Assembly: GCA_036345935.2 (NCBI GenBank)
Contig: JADWOT020000006.1
Location: forward strand, 16,776,519-16,840,518
DNA length: 64,000 nt
Origin: Taenia hydatigena
Lineage: Eukaryota; Platyhelminthes; Cestoda; Cyclophyllidea; Taeniidae
Reading direction: 5' to 3'
In this document: positions 1 through 15,200 of the stretch, piece after piece
Layout: every line of letters starts with the position of its first letter
Position numbering within the stretch: position 1 is the first letter of the stretch
Position numbers and translations under genes: made by a program
Notes under the pieces: model-generated
Seen by the model: the letters and a program-made list of their open reading frames with translations, nothing else
What the model was told of the DNA's origin: nothing
Databases searched by the model: none

Positions 1-216
1 GCGAGTGACTGCAGTGACTTGGCGACAAGCGTGAGATTGCGCTGACAGTTCGACTCGCCAGGAAAGGTACTGGCGAGACCGAATAGGGAGGGGGTCAGGA
101 TGGCGGGGCAGACAAAGCGAAGAAAGATGCAAGCCGAGATTAACTTGTCGCAAAACTCGGCGCCTTTGCTTGGCTCAAGCGCCGCCCGAAATGACGAGAA
201 TACTTCCAACAGTGGC
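1..216 (-). CDS. SYNGAP1-like: RasGAP gene, catalytic-core exon (continues beyond left edge)
   Basis: The acceptor is GATCCAG, and the first base completes an Arg codon with the AG left over from the previous exon. It reads PLLEVFSSFRAALEPSK, then DKLISACIFLRFVCPAI, then TPSLFGL and NLTLVAKSLQSLA. This is the RasGAP hallmark FLRxxCPAI followed by the TLTLIAKxxQNLA helix. The arginine of FLRF, which stabilises the finger loop in known RasGAPs, is present. No donor occurs before base 1, so the exon continues to the left. Confidence 0.96.
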
Positions 217-3200
217 CTGGATCAAAATGCAGAGTTTTAAAAAATTTGCATCCAGGTCGGAGCACTTTAAACATCACCACTTGCCCAACTTATAAGCGAC
301 CGAAAATAAATAATATTTAGTATAGTTTTCAATGTTTCTCACTCTTGTGGTGATAATGATGCTAACCTACCTAGGATGGCGAGGATAGCAGTCTTAGTTT
401 ACGAATAGAATACCGCCCGTCGAAAACCACCATTTCGCAGAATAATTAAAATCAGATGATTAAAATCACACGACCCCAAGCGTCATGGGCACTAGCCGAT
501 TGCAACTATCTCTTTTAATTGCACAATGGGCTAAAATAATAGCTGTTCTACCTATCCCCAGTGTCTGGAACTAGCGTTTCCCCATCAGGGTGTCAGAAAT
601 AGCAGCCTATCCATCAGGAGCCGTTATTTTCCGCACGGGACGAAGGCAACTTCGATCAGGACGCAGTTGTTTTGCTACACCCAGGGGCTGTGTTAACCCG
701 CGCAATCGAAAGGTGCTAACATTCAATCACGGCATTTTTCGCATCATGGTCATCCAACAATTTGGTAACGAGAAGCAGATGCTCCCCTTCCACATGTTAA
801 ACAAATAGGAAACCCCAACATCAATCCCTTTGGAGTGAACTTTATTCGCAAGGTAATACATTAAGTTGGATAACCTAGTTTGAAAGTGAATTTTGGCAAG
901 AGCAGGCGTCCTCGAAAGGAAGAAATTGCGACTTTGCTAGGCGAGTTGGCTTCCAGAGCATGCCAGTAGACCCCATCCTTTCTGTACTTCGCTGATGCAT
1001 ATTCCATCCGCGTATTACGTCTTCTTTCGTTTTCAGAAATGTCACGGGGCGCTACACAGCCACCACTCTTTCCATCAGTTGAATCACAAACTCGTAATTT
1101 AATTTATGTTATTTGGTTATGTGTCTATGATGCTTTGGTGGTAAAGCTACTAAGAGGTGGGCGATGTCATCTTCCTCACGTCATTGAGTCTTCCATACAG
1201 AATATAAACATGGTGTTTAATGAAGTGAGAAATGATGAACTATTAAAAAGTGATTGGGCGCAACACGTGTAGATGAAACAAGCGCCAGTGACAGGCATGA
1301 CATTAGAACGCGATAGAGCACCAATCAAATTACGATTTTATTAACAGTTTGGCTCGAGGAATATCAATGCGGCAAGTTGACAACCTGAAGATTTATTGTT
1401 AGGATATTATCCATACTCCAGCGGATACACAAACATCCTTGAGTCATTAAACATTGATATAATATTACGAACAAAAAAAAATTCAGTACAAATGGACCAT
1501 AGTCGCACCATTCATTGGCGTAAGGAAAAAGTAATGTGTGAGACGAAATAGAACTCACCTAGGGAAATCAGGGACACTAGCGCAAATCGAATCCCACACC
1601 AAATCAAGGTGTTGAAGCAGCTGAGTCTGACTAAAAACTAGGCTGCCCGGCTGTGCGACGCGTCCACTGCTGAGCACGGCCAGACGTGAGAGACCAGTGC
1701 CAGGATTTGACTGCTCAAAGTCACTGGCCGGCATCCTTTTCTTGGCGCAGTACTCCTGAATTATCAGAGCCGCTGGCGTCGATGTACCTTGGCCGTCAGG
1801 GGCCAGAAGCGTACCCGACGCAAGACTAGAAGGTAGCAGCTTGTCTGGATCCACCTCCCACATCTCGGGGCAAATCAGAACCCGCTGGATGTAACGATAC
1901 AATAGATTGTGGAGGTACTAAACAAAAAAAGTATCACCAGAAAGTCAACATACAACAGAGCTGAGAATAAGTGAGTTGTCTTTGATTGAAGCATACAAAC
2001 TCGTCAATTCGACTGGATCTTCGTAAGATACTAGGATGTATATTGCTATCGATTTTAACCTAATGTAACCAAGCGTAACACTCCGAGAGAAGGGGTAATA
2101 ATTTTACGAAAAGATAACAATGACTTAAATTCATTCGTACTCTTTGTAAAGCGATTACATTAAGACAGTATAATTATACTTTGCTTTCAGTTGACCTAGA
2201 GCTGTCCAAATAAGCTCGACATTCCATAACCTAATCTACGCCCCCAAAAATGTGGCCGAAAGCGCTTAGACGCCCGTCAATATGTTTGAGGATACAGTGC
2301 GGCTAATTTTACCTTGAGGGCAAAGCATTAAGCCGTACCGTTGGACTGTAGTTGATGTCGCCGCTTCTATAAACGGTGTTTCCCACACAACGAATTGCTA
2401 AAATTGTGGCCACACTGGTAGTACCACTTTCGGCAAGAAACGTCCATTTTTTTTCCCATTGTCCGATGACCTACTTACCAATGCAAGTGAAAAGTCGTAT
2501 GATTTTTAATAGTTTGAATGCGTAGATTTAGTATTAATTTTTCAAGTTTTCAACCAAAACCACCCTATAGTCAAAGGTTTTTGAGTTTAAGTTTAATAAG
2601 ACTAATGCAAAATTTTGTCTTTAAGGCGACTGATAGTTCCGGCAATGATGGCCAGATGTGAGGAAATGTGATCCACCAATAGAACGAAACTGGCCCTTGA
2701 ATGTAACATTTTTCCCATCCCGGCAGCGCTATCAGTAAAAGCTTCTGGTAATGAATGGAGTTCGGCGGCCTTACTACAGTGAGAACTTAGAGATAAGTAT
2801 GTCCCTTGAACAAAGAAGCTATCAGTGTTCATTGCCACTGACAGGACGATTATGAGCACGATGGATTGAAGATTCCTACTACACATATCCCACTTTATCT
2901 TCCAAGTGTCCAGTGAGGCTTGCATCGATTCGAAAATCAAAAATGAATACAGGTTTAAGGATTGATTCGAGATAGTACCTGCGTCCATATCAGTACCACC
3001 AGTCCATCTGAGGAACAAAGATCAATCGGAAAATCTAATTGTGATAGCGCTCACCTCTTTACCAACCAGTTTTATGTAACTTTCCACAGCCTTAGTAGCC
3101 ATTGTATTCGACCGAAAGGTCATCGAGTCATTTTCTAAAAAGAAAGACTCTTAGCTATAGAACGGGCATAGAAGCGTAGTGAGACGCGCATTAAGTAAAG

Positions 3201-6200
3201 GGAATCGCCAATTCTTGGTGTAGACAAGAAAAGGTGATTGTAAGATACCAACACTGCTATTTTCTTTCAAAAAGACGATTGTGTCTGATTAATTACAATG
3301 AACAATGAAACACCCTTACTTAAACATCATTTTAAGCTTAAAAAGCGAATTAAAATCTATTGCTAAAATGATAATACGATGGAATCTAGGTTAAAGATTA
3401 AGCTTAGATTATGAAATGCCTTACTCTTCATTGTCCAGATGACAAGGTGTGATCATAACTTATGTTGAAATAATCATCTCATAAACTCGAATAATCTCTA
3501 TACCAAAGCATTGTTTCGAGCAAAGAACATATCTAATAAAGTACTGTACCCATAAATGTGACACCAAAAGCTTCGTTTGGGCTTGGGAGCATCAAGGGGT
3601 GTACTACTACCTATTTACTTGCACCTGCGATCCAATGCACCGATATGACTAATCGTAAGGGATAATCAGTTCTCCAGGCTCTTGAAAATGCTTCAGACTT
3701 TACAGCATACTACAGATCAAAGCGTGAAAGGTATACACGATCATGGAAGTTGGATGACATTAAGTAGCGATCTCATCATCCAAATTTGACAGAATTCTAC
3801 CGAACTCCATCAAAGGCAGTGGTGTGCGATAAAACAATCCTTAATTCAAGTGGTTAGATCCAGGGACAAAGTGTCACAGTCGGTAGCTAGTGTATGGACT
3901 TCGATCTGATGGTGCCAACACCTCGGTTGAATTTGCATTAAAAAATACAAATCCGTTTCAAGATTTCGGAAATCAGATTTTTTCCACGCCAAAATCAAAA
4001 CGTCTAGAAGAGGCTATACTCAATACTCTTTAATGAGTGAACTCCATGTGCAATATCTCTCTCAATTCTGGGGTCACTAAAGGGCCACAAGTACACGAAG
4101 CACGATCACGACCCTCTTAGCCCTGCTGTACACCGAGCTTTACCCCGAACTAAGGCAAATGGCACCCCGGCCTCAGAGGCTTTGTCTTACTTCGTCTCAG
4201 CTAAGAACGCAAGGGCCTGGAGATCGGTCAATTAAGCTAAATCAACAAGTCAGTGTCATACACAAAAAAACACGGAAAACAACAACGACTTAAGCGGAAG
4301 ATAATTTACAGTCCCTTCACCCATAATGCTTATAGTATACATTCCCGATGCAATTAGCATAAATCAGCGGTACCTATTAGTGTCAGCTCGCCGTCTAGGG
4401 GCGACTTTGTATAGTTCAAAGAATGGAGAAAAGTGCGGTGACTGGGGTAACATAATTTGTCAAATCAACGCCTAGCCAGAGCGTATGACACTTATCGCTA
4501 GAGGCAAAAGTTTTAATAATGGGATCGAATTAGAGCCACAAAACGGTTACGATTTGAGGGAGTAATGTTTTAATTGTTGAGAACTTAGAACCTAAGACAA
4601 AGTTATTCGAAAGCTGAAACTGGGTTACCGGTTTCGGGCAAGAACATGAGTGTATTGAACATGAGAGTACAACGTCTATTTACTCAGCTCTAATGAACTC
4701 AGAACAGTGAAAATATTGTTCATCAGATGGGAACAGTTTCATCGAAGAACTTATTCGTGGTCTTAAAAAGCGGCGGATAAATTGGAATCAGAGCTTCTTT
4801 CAACTAGACATTCCGAGTTCAAATAATTTGTTTAGGATTGGAGGTGGCTCTATTACTTAATCAGTAGTATATCATGTGTTGGATATCAACTGTACATTTC
4901 TGTTTAGCATATTAGTTTTCAAATTGGCATTTGGCTTGTTGTAAAATCATTTAACACGGGAGAGGTGATCAGTATGCAAGTGGAATTCTCGTAAGCCATT
5001 TTGATAAACTAGATGAGGAACCAAGTGGTATTAACGCCAGTTACTAATGCAAGCTGTCTCACCAAGACTGGAGACCTCGCGAACCACAAGATCCGTCAGG
5101 AAGGAAGCAGCCGTCCCACTACGTTCGTGGAGGTTTACAAAGCAGGAAGCGACTTCCTCTTTCAGTTTCAACGGAATTAAGTGCTCGAACCATTCAGTAA
5201 ACTCGAGTCCATTCTTACGGACGAGCTGAAAAATATGGAAACCAAGGAATACAACATTATGCGCTGCTCATCACCATACTACAATATTCTGTGCTATCAG
5301 CGCATAATGCGACAAAGAATTGATAGGAAATAATCCAATTTCGATGGTTAACGATGCCATGATTACTTCTTTTACTAGCCGTCAATGCAACATCTCGATT
5401 AGTTCAACTGATAAAGACTAGGATTGTGCAAGAAGTGGAAACACAATTATAAATTACAATTAAGAAAACTGCACATGGAGCTTGATGTCCGAGGACGGGA
5501 TAAATTAGTTTCCCATGGGCGATTACTTTCCAACCACAATCTCGTAAATTTGAGACAAAAAGGTCCCAATTCGGAAACCATTTTAAATCGACTAAAAAAA
5601 GTTTCCTTTCCTTTATTAGGCGCGTGCACGGGTCTCAAGTTCGACAAACACTCTTAATATGACTTACTTATCCGTTTACAGGAGGACTTACATAGGTGGA
5701 AAGTTGATTCCCCTTCACTGTGGAAGAAATGAGACAAGGAAATTCCAAATCACTCAATTGCAGAACCATATAACATCAAAAAGAATTTGAACTGGCCGGA
5801 ACACTGCCCTTTCATTTGGGAACTGACAGTGCGAAGCTGAGTCATTTCGAATGTAAAATCTATATTTCCCAGTTTTTTTGAATTTTTGAATTATGCACAT
5901 TTTACCATAATTCAAATGAAACATTTCGCAATTTGTGAGTAAATTTTAATCAAACTAGTAAAAAAATGTCAGGAAACTAGTACATATTTGAACCGCGCTT
6001 AGCCGTAATAGTGCAACTAATTTTCTTACTGTTTTTTTAAATAAAGTTTGGACTTCGAGAAAAAAAGCACACATTCATAATGTCACTTCAAGGGAGTGAC
6101 AGTTTGGGGTAACTATAAACAGCCACTGGTTATGGTAACAATGTTGCGCTATCGAAAAAGGTCCGGTAAAGTGCACCAGCAGCACATTTTCTACGAAACT

Positions 6201-9200
6201 AATGGCTACAGAGTTAGATGGGATAGGAACGGGGGCGAGGGAGAGATGTTTGACCCCGAGTCTTCACATAACCACCTGGTTACGTACAGCCGGGTGGTCA
6301 ATGTAGAACATGCTGACCAACGAAGACAACGGGGAACATATTCGAGCAAACGCAATGGTTTGTGGAAAAAAATGCCATACGCCCTTGTGTATCGAGTGAG
6401 CAGTAAGTTGATTGCTTATTGGAGCAGCAAAAATTTGTGCAGGAACAGGAATGAAACATTTCAAGCATTTTTCGGGCGTTCTACCCTTAACTGTAACCAA
6501 CACCTCGTCTTGTGCCATCAAACAACCGAAACAGTGTGCACAAATAACTCCGTGATAACTTTTACACTAGTATTTCATAGATTGGGATACCGAAAGTAGC
6601 TAAACAGTATGCACTAGCAGATGCACACAAGTGTGCAGGACCTCCGGGATAGTCAGTATGACTTCAATTACAACACTGGTGACTAAAGTCAAGGAGCAGA
6701 TGGTTAAAAAATTAACATGAGTGGCGGTCTACAACGCAGAAATCTTGCCTGTTTACGCACGCTAAGGTCAGACAAAAGAGATGCATACAACACTGCTAGA
6801 GTATTTCCAGTGTTCGCCAGTAGAACCATCAACAATTTTATGCTATAATATGATTCGTTGCTCATTCAGTTTTTTGGTGTTTCAGTGAAAAATTGGACGT
6901 TCATTCCAAAAGGATGCAATTTGGTGAAAGAAGATCTGTTTTGGCAACAAGCGTTATGTGCACTAAAACAAGACCATTTCTTCTTGCAGCAGCAACAACG
7001 CGTCTACCGAAGTTTCGTAAATGTTATTCCGTTTTTTTTCTCACATGCTCAAAGAACGCGCATAAGTCTAAGTGACATGGCACTCGGCGTTGGCATTCTC
7101 ACCCGCTTTCCAGCCCTGGAGCGCGAGCCAACCTGGACAGGCGTGCGCGGTGAATCATCTGCGCACACCCACGAATTTTGAAGAGATTTGCACACGGCAG
7201 TGGGCATAGAACATTTCAGTGAACTGTCGAGTTGGAGAAGAGGATAGATGCTGGGAAGCAAAGGACGGTGGGATCAGCAAAATATTTTACAAACACTGGA
7301 TGTAGGCAGAGGATGAAAATTAGACGGAAAGGGCTACTAACAAATAGTGCTGATGTCTCCAATGGATGTCCCAAGTCATTAGATCCACATCACTTTATAA
7401 TTAAACACGCCCAACATTTACCAGTATCTAGGATTGGGGAATCTGCCGAGGTAATGTTGTGTGGAAACGTTTTTGTTAGATGTGAAAGAAATGTCGATCA
7501 AATGAAACGCATGCAACTATTATACTACATGGCTGACGGTTGATAGATAAAAGCTGCCATGATGGCATGCTGACAAATCTTGTGTAAATTCAAGATTTCT
7601 CTTATTTCTCAAAAAACCATTCAAGGGTACACTAAATGCTCTGGCCTATCTCAATTAAGTGAAAGAATTTAAACTAAGACTTCTACTCTCCTTTTAGGAA
7701 AAAAGCCAAGTAAATTCAACTGCAGTCAACCGTCATACGATCTCCTATGGTTGGAAACTTGATGATAATGCACACTTCATCAACCCATCGATGTATTACG
7801 AAAAATGTGTTGCTCAGATATAGTTTAGAACAAGTAGTTGACATTTACCAAATGGTTGGTAATCAGAATAACTTCGTGGTAGAGTTACGAATAATTGAAG
7901 GGTACAACGATACCTAGCTTTCCAGACAGTGTAGGCATCATTTTGGAAAGTGACAGATGGGTGGTGAAGCCAATCAGACGGTCATTCTACTGGCCTTATA
8001 CGCTGGGATAAAGATCGCCAAATGCACATAGGAATTCGGCATGGTCCTTTTTCTGTGTGTAATCGAGCAAAATATTTTTTTACACACGAAAGGTATTCTG
8101 ACAAACGTTGGGGCAAAAACATAAGCTTGCGTCTTGTCTATTAAATTTACTCATCTCAAAACTGGACTGTGGACAGGCAGCGCCTCTTTTTGGCGACGCT
8201 TGTTCCGAGAATTTGTTCTCCCTTAAAAACGATGTGTAGACATGACAGGGTTGTACATTGATCATAAAATGAACGCAATTGTGTGCACATACCGTGTAGA
8301 GAGGAAGGTAGGCGCTGATAGGGAGAACATCGACGGATTTATATCGAACGGAGACACGTAACTGGACTCCAGTGCTCCCGCTCACGTTGTTGGCGCTTGC
8401 AGAGGAAATGAAGTTTGTTGAGGTGGTACTAATACTGCTGCTGATTTCGCCAGGATTGAGGAGGATCGGATTCATAGAATCCGCATTTGCAGGCGGCTGC
8501 AAGGTGAGCCACGTCTGTGCGGGGTTTCGCGTGCACACTTTTGATACGGGAAGGGTAACGAAACCTAGGCGAACAGGCAATGTGGCTATACAAACATTGA
8601 CATTCACAATTTTATTTGCTTAACATGAACCCTGTGATGAGAAAATGTGCGCAGAATTTGGAACCACAATTTTGTCAAGGCGGTGTCAAAATAACAACGA
8701 TTTGTCTGTCACGGCTTCATTGCGTAATGGTGCTGCAAAATGTGCCATAGGTCCACTTGGCGCTTCCGCAAATAAACAAACAGCTATTTCAAAAGGTCAA
8801 AGCAATCGAAAGGTTGAATGATAGTCCTAAAAACTAAAGCATAAAACGAATAAATAATGAACAGATAGCATTTGATAGCTTAAGTAAATTAGTGTCCAAG
8901 AGGTAGAAAAGTGCGAATGCCTCTACACACGATACCTAGTAGGAATGAAGCGCAAAATCTCAAAAGAATCAAAATCACTGCACAAGTATATGCAGTCTCT
9001 ATAAAGGGGATTGGAGTGAAAGTCATTGAAAATTGAGGTAATAAAACGGAATTTTCAAGCCAAATCGCCCAGTTCTCCGCTAAACGGAAAGTAATATGCT
9101 GGTTTGAAGGAAAAGTTATCCCACCCCCCCATTTACCAGGTAAAGAAAAAAAGGCGTGAAAAATGTGGAAGAAGAGACTGCTTACAAAATTATTGTCAGT

Positions 9201-12200
9201 AGAATAAGCAAATGAAAGTTGAGTTCTAGGGCATACGATAAACATTGCAAGCCCTTTAATGTCAAGCCAAGAGGCGCAGCTACGGGCAAAATGTGCACCA
9301 TGACCTTGCTGCGCAATTGGAACTTGGACCATTCTCGAACAGCTAACAGTTAGAGGTTTCGATAGCGACCAAAGTTGTGGTAATAAAGAAATTTCTCTAC
9401 CCCTTCCCGGTTCTAAGATTGCAGAATTGGTTATCAAGAACCGATGAGTTGTGCGAACTATTAGCCAAAAGTAATGTCATCTTGCCAACCCTTTTGCAGA
9501 CCCTGCAGTCAAAATTTGACTCTTTTTTCTCAGTTGGCTGAAGTTAGAAGGAAGCTACTTGAAAGTGTTACATAACAAAGTAGCACAAGCGAGCATTTAA
9601 AGTGGGTGAATACCAGACTAGCATTTTTGTTCAAACAAAGGTGCTATTTTTGGAACACAAATAACTAGGAAAAAAGACTAGTTAACATAACTCTACCTTA
9701 CAGGACAATAAACAGGCTATTTCGCACCGTCAGTAAAGCAGTGCGAGCGCACATTTAAGTCTGCGATCTCTCTCACCCAATTGACCCGTCTGTCCGGTGA
9801 GACGGAGAACTTCCAACCCTCGTATTTACCAAATAAGTGCGCAGTTTATTAACTTCTTAGGCCAGTTATGCTACACCCTTTTGGCGCCCTAAAATCGAGA
9901 TTACTGTAACATAGGCCCGCCTTCGATTCAAGCAGTTGTGTAAACCAAAAACTAGCATAGATCAAATCCAGCATATAAATGCTGTTGTTCATCCAACATA
10001 AATACTGGTGTTAGTTGCTGATTGCTTTCCAAGTCCTTGGGGTTTATTCCGAAGCCAAAGCATTTGTTTGATGACTTAGTCTTTGTCCCTTTCCATGACA
10101 GATTCGATACACCGATTATAGTGCTCAGTTGAGAGCAAAATCATCTTTAAGTTTGCGTGACTGCGGTACGAAAATATCTTCCAACAGACCCAGACCAAAA
10201 AATTACGGAGTCGAACGATCGTCAGAAGTAGAAATCCTGATACAGATAGATAACTTGCATAACTGACACACAAAGTGAAATAAAAAAGCGATATTCCAGC
10301 TAATATGAAAGAAGTATGCCACAACCATGTCAAGGTGTAGTATTTCGTTTAAGATGGGTACCGCTTGCAGAAAACACCGTTTTTGATTTAAAATCTCAAA
10401 TAAATTTAGTTAAGTTCACGCATCTATGCAACGCACGAGCGAAGGCAGCAACCTAAATATTGGTCGAGCCAATCACATCAAACGCATTGTAATACGGTGA
10501 TTGCTTGATTAACTTTCAATTTTGGTAAAGAAACCACTCGGGTGCTACCAGCCGTGCCAGTAGCCCTCAAGCCCTGCCCTATGTCGACTATGCATGCATT
10601 CTGTCCAAACATTCCTTTTCCGCCTTCAGAGAAGTCTCGGACGGCTACATCATTCTGTGCTAACTACGAAACCCAAATTAAGAGGAAGCATGGTTCATTC
10701 TGGCTTGGTTTGATTCATGAAGCGAAAACAAAATATCCTGTGAAAATGCGTTTTTGGGAAACATGCATATTATTTGAAAAATACGATTCGTAAGGCTTCT
10801 TTCTACCTAAACATAAAACCGAAAATACAACCCCACATAAACTAAACACCCTCATGCCTCGAGGTTGCAGTATTCCATCTTCCAATCTCAATAGCAGGGT
10901 TTTTGTCAGAAAATTACGTATTCACTAAGTTATTAGATTATCATGTGGCAACGATTTTAATCTCCGAATTTTTTTCGCCCACACTTCCAAGTGTTCTTTT
11001 ATCTCAGTCAATGGAAGAAGCTATCGACAAAGTAGCAAAACAAATCTTAAGGTGATTAATACAGATTTGCAGTTTCCAAGTAACCAACACCAATTTAAGA
11101 AATTTCCCAGTACGCATTAGACAAAATTTGCATAATGCACTAATATAATAATAGGTCTCCTCTTTTGCAATGTTGTAGCCAATTTGAAAGCATTGCGGCA
11201 TTTATGAGTTCAGCTAATTTACTCATCTCGTCTGAACATACACAACCGAAATAAATCTAAATCCAAACTTCTCAAGTTGAAAAGTTCATTTAATAAGCAC
11301 CATAACCTTGGAGTATCAACCTGCTCACCCTTGTAAGGCATCGTATCTGTGGCGAATGTTATAATCCTGGTCAAAAAATTAAATCCCTTGAAATTTCATA
11401 AAATGTCATCGCGAACTGTCAAAGATCAAGGCTAAACTCCTTTTACAAGTACAAACTTCCTTACGATGGATTTAAAAGTGCTCATAAGATGAATGGTAAG
11501 TCCCAAACTGATGAGCACCACTTACCGATAAGACGGTTTTGAAACTTTTTTGAAGTCTTTTTACTGTTTGATCGGACAAGCAGACCCTTTCTCCCATCCT
11601 TTGTTGCACCCTCCGCTTCACGATAGAGACTCATGGTGAGAATTGAAACGTCTGGAAGGTTGCTGTAACAAGAAATCGGCATGCATATGCACAATATACC
11701 ACGTTTGGACAACTTGGAGACTGATCAAATAGCACTAGCGGCAAAATATCCACCTGTTCGTTACAATGGGCGTATCTACCCAAGTTTCTATGGGAGAACT
11801 TCTTCGACACTGCGGCTATCATATGCTATTAATTATTTCCAAAGAACTTTAATTCAAGTAAGCAAAAACGCGACAAGCGTAAACAATGGTAAGGTAAATA
11901 TCAGCCGGGGCACATCGACTTAAATGGCTTGACTTTGTACCCAACTGCCATGCTGAGTCTAACAAATAGAAACAAACTTTGATTAACACCGCTTGTAATT
12001 AAAAGACGCATGCTTCTACTCAACAGAATCAAGTCCAGATGCTTTGGAGTCATGACGGAACATGACGTGATGTGAACTAAAAGAAGATAATTGATACTTT
12101 GAGAAACCGTAAAAGCAATTCGGCACACGATTTATGATGATAAAATGGGAGAATAGGTTATCTTAAATTCCAACACGCTTTACGGTATGCTGCCAGTGCA

Positions 12201-15200
12201 CAAAACTGACCTCCTGGCAATGTTAATAGAAAAGGAAATCTATGCTTAGGCAGGCAAATTATTTTGCTTAGCTCAGAAAATGCCAATCAAGCAACATTAG
12301 AGCCCAAAAGTGGAGTCGAAATTTCTCCCAAAAATGCAGCAGTAAATTTTGCCGAAATGGAGACTAATTTAGTGGCAGCTCAAATGCCTTCAAAATATTT
12401 TTATTGCACACCGAACCAATATTTGCTAAGTTTTAATGCTTAAATTTTTCTACCAACTAAAAATACTTTGCTATTATTGATGTTGGGTTATAATATGAGG
12501 ATTATCTTAGGTTGTAGAGCATTGCGAAAAAGAATAAAATCTTGAAAATCGTTCATAAAACTTTGAATGTTATTGTATAATATCTCCTTGGCCGAAACGA
12601 TACTAGAGCAGCACAGAAGATAGGACACCAAACACGCACCAAGGTCCAGGAGGAACAATGGCACGTCCGATGGTTAGATCTGGTATGAAACGCATTATAT
12701 CTATGCTGCAGCATTGCCCATAAAAGAAATTTAAACATAATGCAGTTTGGATGGTCTACAGACAAATTGGCAGTTTGTTCGCACGTTTGCCCATTAATAA
12801 GTATAGCTTGGATGCTCGCACAGAAGAAGAGATCACATTTATTAAGTGGTTTTGGGAGAACTATTCGTGCAAGCATTATGTCATTTGCTTATGCCAACTT
12901 AAGATCGTATTTCCTTCCGGCCTTAATAACCTTCAAAAGAAATGCTTCTACTACCAATGAACATAGCTTTAGCATTCGTCGACCGTGTTTGGATAGTTGG
13001 CATGATCCCCAGAGTGGATTTTGAGGTGCAAGAAGAGATTGTTGACAGTCGGAACGTAACAAACAGCCAAAGAATAGGTTTTAGGGATGCTGCATGCCCT
13101 GGACATCGAATAGAGGAAATGTTAATTGTGACATAAATATAAAAGTGGCTCTTTGAGGACCTATTTGTGTATTGACGGCAACCTTTTCGAAAATGACAAG
13201 CGAATTGACCATTTCCTTAAGCAGCCCTTTGTTGAATGGATCCCATGCAGATATTCTAACAAATATGTATACGCTTAATTAGTTTTCTCTTCCTTCACGT
13301 TGGTAAGGAACAAATTTGTTGAGGAATTATGGCTAACCATTAGGCTAGCCGGACAGGAGCTTCAGGACTTAAAAACGTTCACATTTTCTACAAAAGATGA
13401 CTGGCTTGTAAAAGGGACACAGATGGTAAAACTTGCATAAAAGGCAACATTTATTTGGCCTTTGAAGACATTCTAGTGCTTACATGGAAACGAACAAAGT
13501 GAGAACGGTATGCTGGATTAAAGCGATGTGATAGCATGCATAAGTTTAAAAGACGGGAAGTGGCATAAACAAGGAAGGAAGGTGAAGCTCACACATTTCC
13601 TTATTCAGCAGGTATTTTTTTAAAGATGGCTATGAAGGTGATTGCTGGTACGCGATTCAACAAGGAGAGGTTGTTGACCATTTCAAATGACCACAAGAAC
13701 AGACACACTTAAAATAAGGCGTCAGAAAAATTACCAAGCCTGAATGGAAATGTTACCGTGCATCTCAGAAAAAGCTACAATATGCTGTGGCCAATCACGA
13801 GGGTGACTACAGTCTTGAAATAAACAAAGTGTTCATACTTCAAATAGAGGCAGAATTAAAACGTGGAAGCGAATGTATGGAAAAGATCAAACAAATATTT
13901 GGTCGAAAATTGCATAGCACTTTTAAGACCCCATTGTTAAATGTCTATTTTATTCTCTCGAAAACGCGAATGCAACACAGAGTCAGTTCGACATAACTCT
14001 TAAGCTTTTAACAATAAACAGCTCCAAGGAGTCGCCATAAAACGAATTTATCATTATTTAGTTATTAATCCTCTGCGTAGAAGGGTTACTTTTTGATTTA
14101 GGGTTGTACTAAGCCCGCAGAGTTTTGTAGGACCATCTACTGAAAATAAAAGCACGCCAACTCAATCTGGTCATCAATCGACACATTGTGATTGGTCGAG
14201 ATAAGGATTCGCAAAACCAGTTTACAACATACAAACATACAACCTGCGGCAAATTTAGTTTCTTTTTTCGGTTTTAATAGTGGCGAGGGTAAGGTGTATA
14301 GCAATTCAAGGCCTTATCATACGTGCACTTTATTTGCTAGTTACGAAATCCGTTCAAAATAACTTCATGCTGTGCTGGTCCTTCCTTGCTGTATAACTGA
14401 TAGGATTTATTGAAATACGCATCAATGAACCACTTCCAAAGTATCATAATCCCATCAAAGAATTAGTCTAGCGTACACTGAACAGGAGGCGGTCAAGTTG
14501 CCCAACATATGTGAACCTGAATTGTCCAGGCAGCTTTGAAACCTTAGAGCCAACTAATTAATGCGAACATCGAAGAAGGCTAAGTGGCCGAAATAAGCAC
14601 TACAAGAACCTAAAATAATTAAGATGGCATCGTGGAGACATTTCTTACAGATGAGAGGTCGACAATGTTGGAAATAATATGAACCGAAGTTGATAGAAAC
14701 GCGACTATGGCTCCTTGAACAGATATCGGCCATTTTCTGGGTTCGGTCCAATGTGGAGAAGGGGAATTAGTGCTTCCGACATTTGCAGTAATGTTACTGT
14801 TTTTATCCGTTCATTTGAATAAATTAAACACACTGGGCATTTCAGGGTGCCCAACCTGTTGCATTCAGGAGAGTGCAACATAAATCATGGCAGGAGAATA
14901 AGCAGCCTGGTAGCCATTTGGCGTTCACCGAGAAAAAGTTTGTACTGCCCAAGTCGTTTGGGAACGATTATACCAAATACCTTATTTTATGAAACGCATT
15001 TACACCTCAAGACTATTCATGAAGCATTTCTAATTTGACAGAGCCACTGACTCCTAATCTGAGTACTTTCTGTCCAGCAAGCAGCAAAAGGGAGAGTTTT
15101 AAATAAGATATACATTTTAGGCAGTGAAAGATCATATTAAATATTGTGATTAATTTTTAATCCAAATATTGCTGCATTTAGTAAGTCAAATATATTCGTA

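Noticed and set aside
100..240. Plus-strand frame MAGQTKRRKMQAEINLSQ with an AATAAA about 65 bases later
   Set aside because: The opposite strand encodes the RasGAP core FLRFVCPAI with correct splice phase, so the plus frame is a shadow.
5522..5591. Minus-strand segment FKMVSELGPFCLKFTRLWLE as the missing GAP exon
   Set aside because: The outgoing phase fits the arginine-finger exon, but the incoming phase does not fit the exon at 7.2 kb and similarity is too weak.
6096..6599. 167-codon plus-strand frame, one of the longest in the window
   Set aside because: It begins at GTG, not ATG, has no recognisable domain, no splice sites or promoter, and lies within a RasGAP intron.
8372..8623. 83-codon plus-strand frame
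   Set aside because: It is the antisense shadow of the well-supported C2 exon at 8293-8585.
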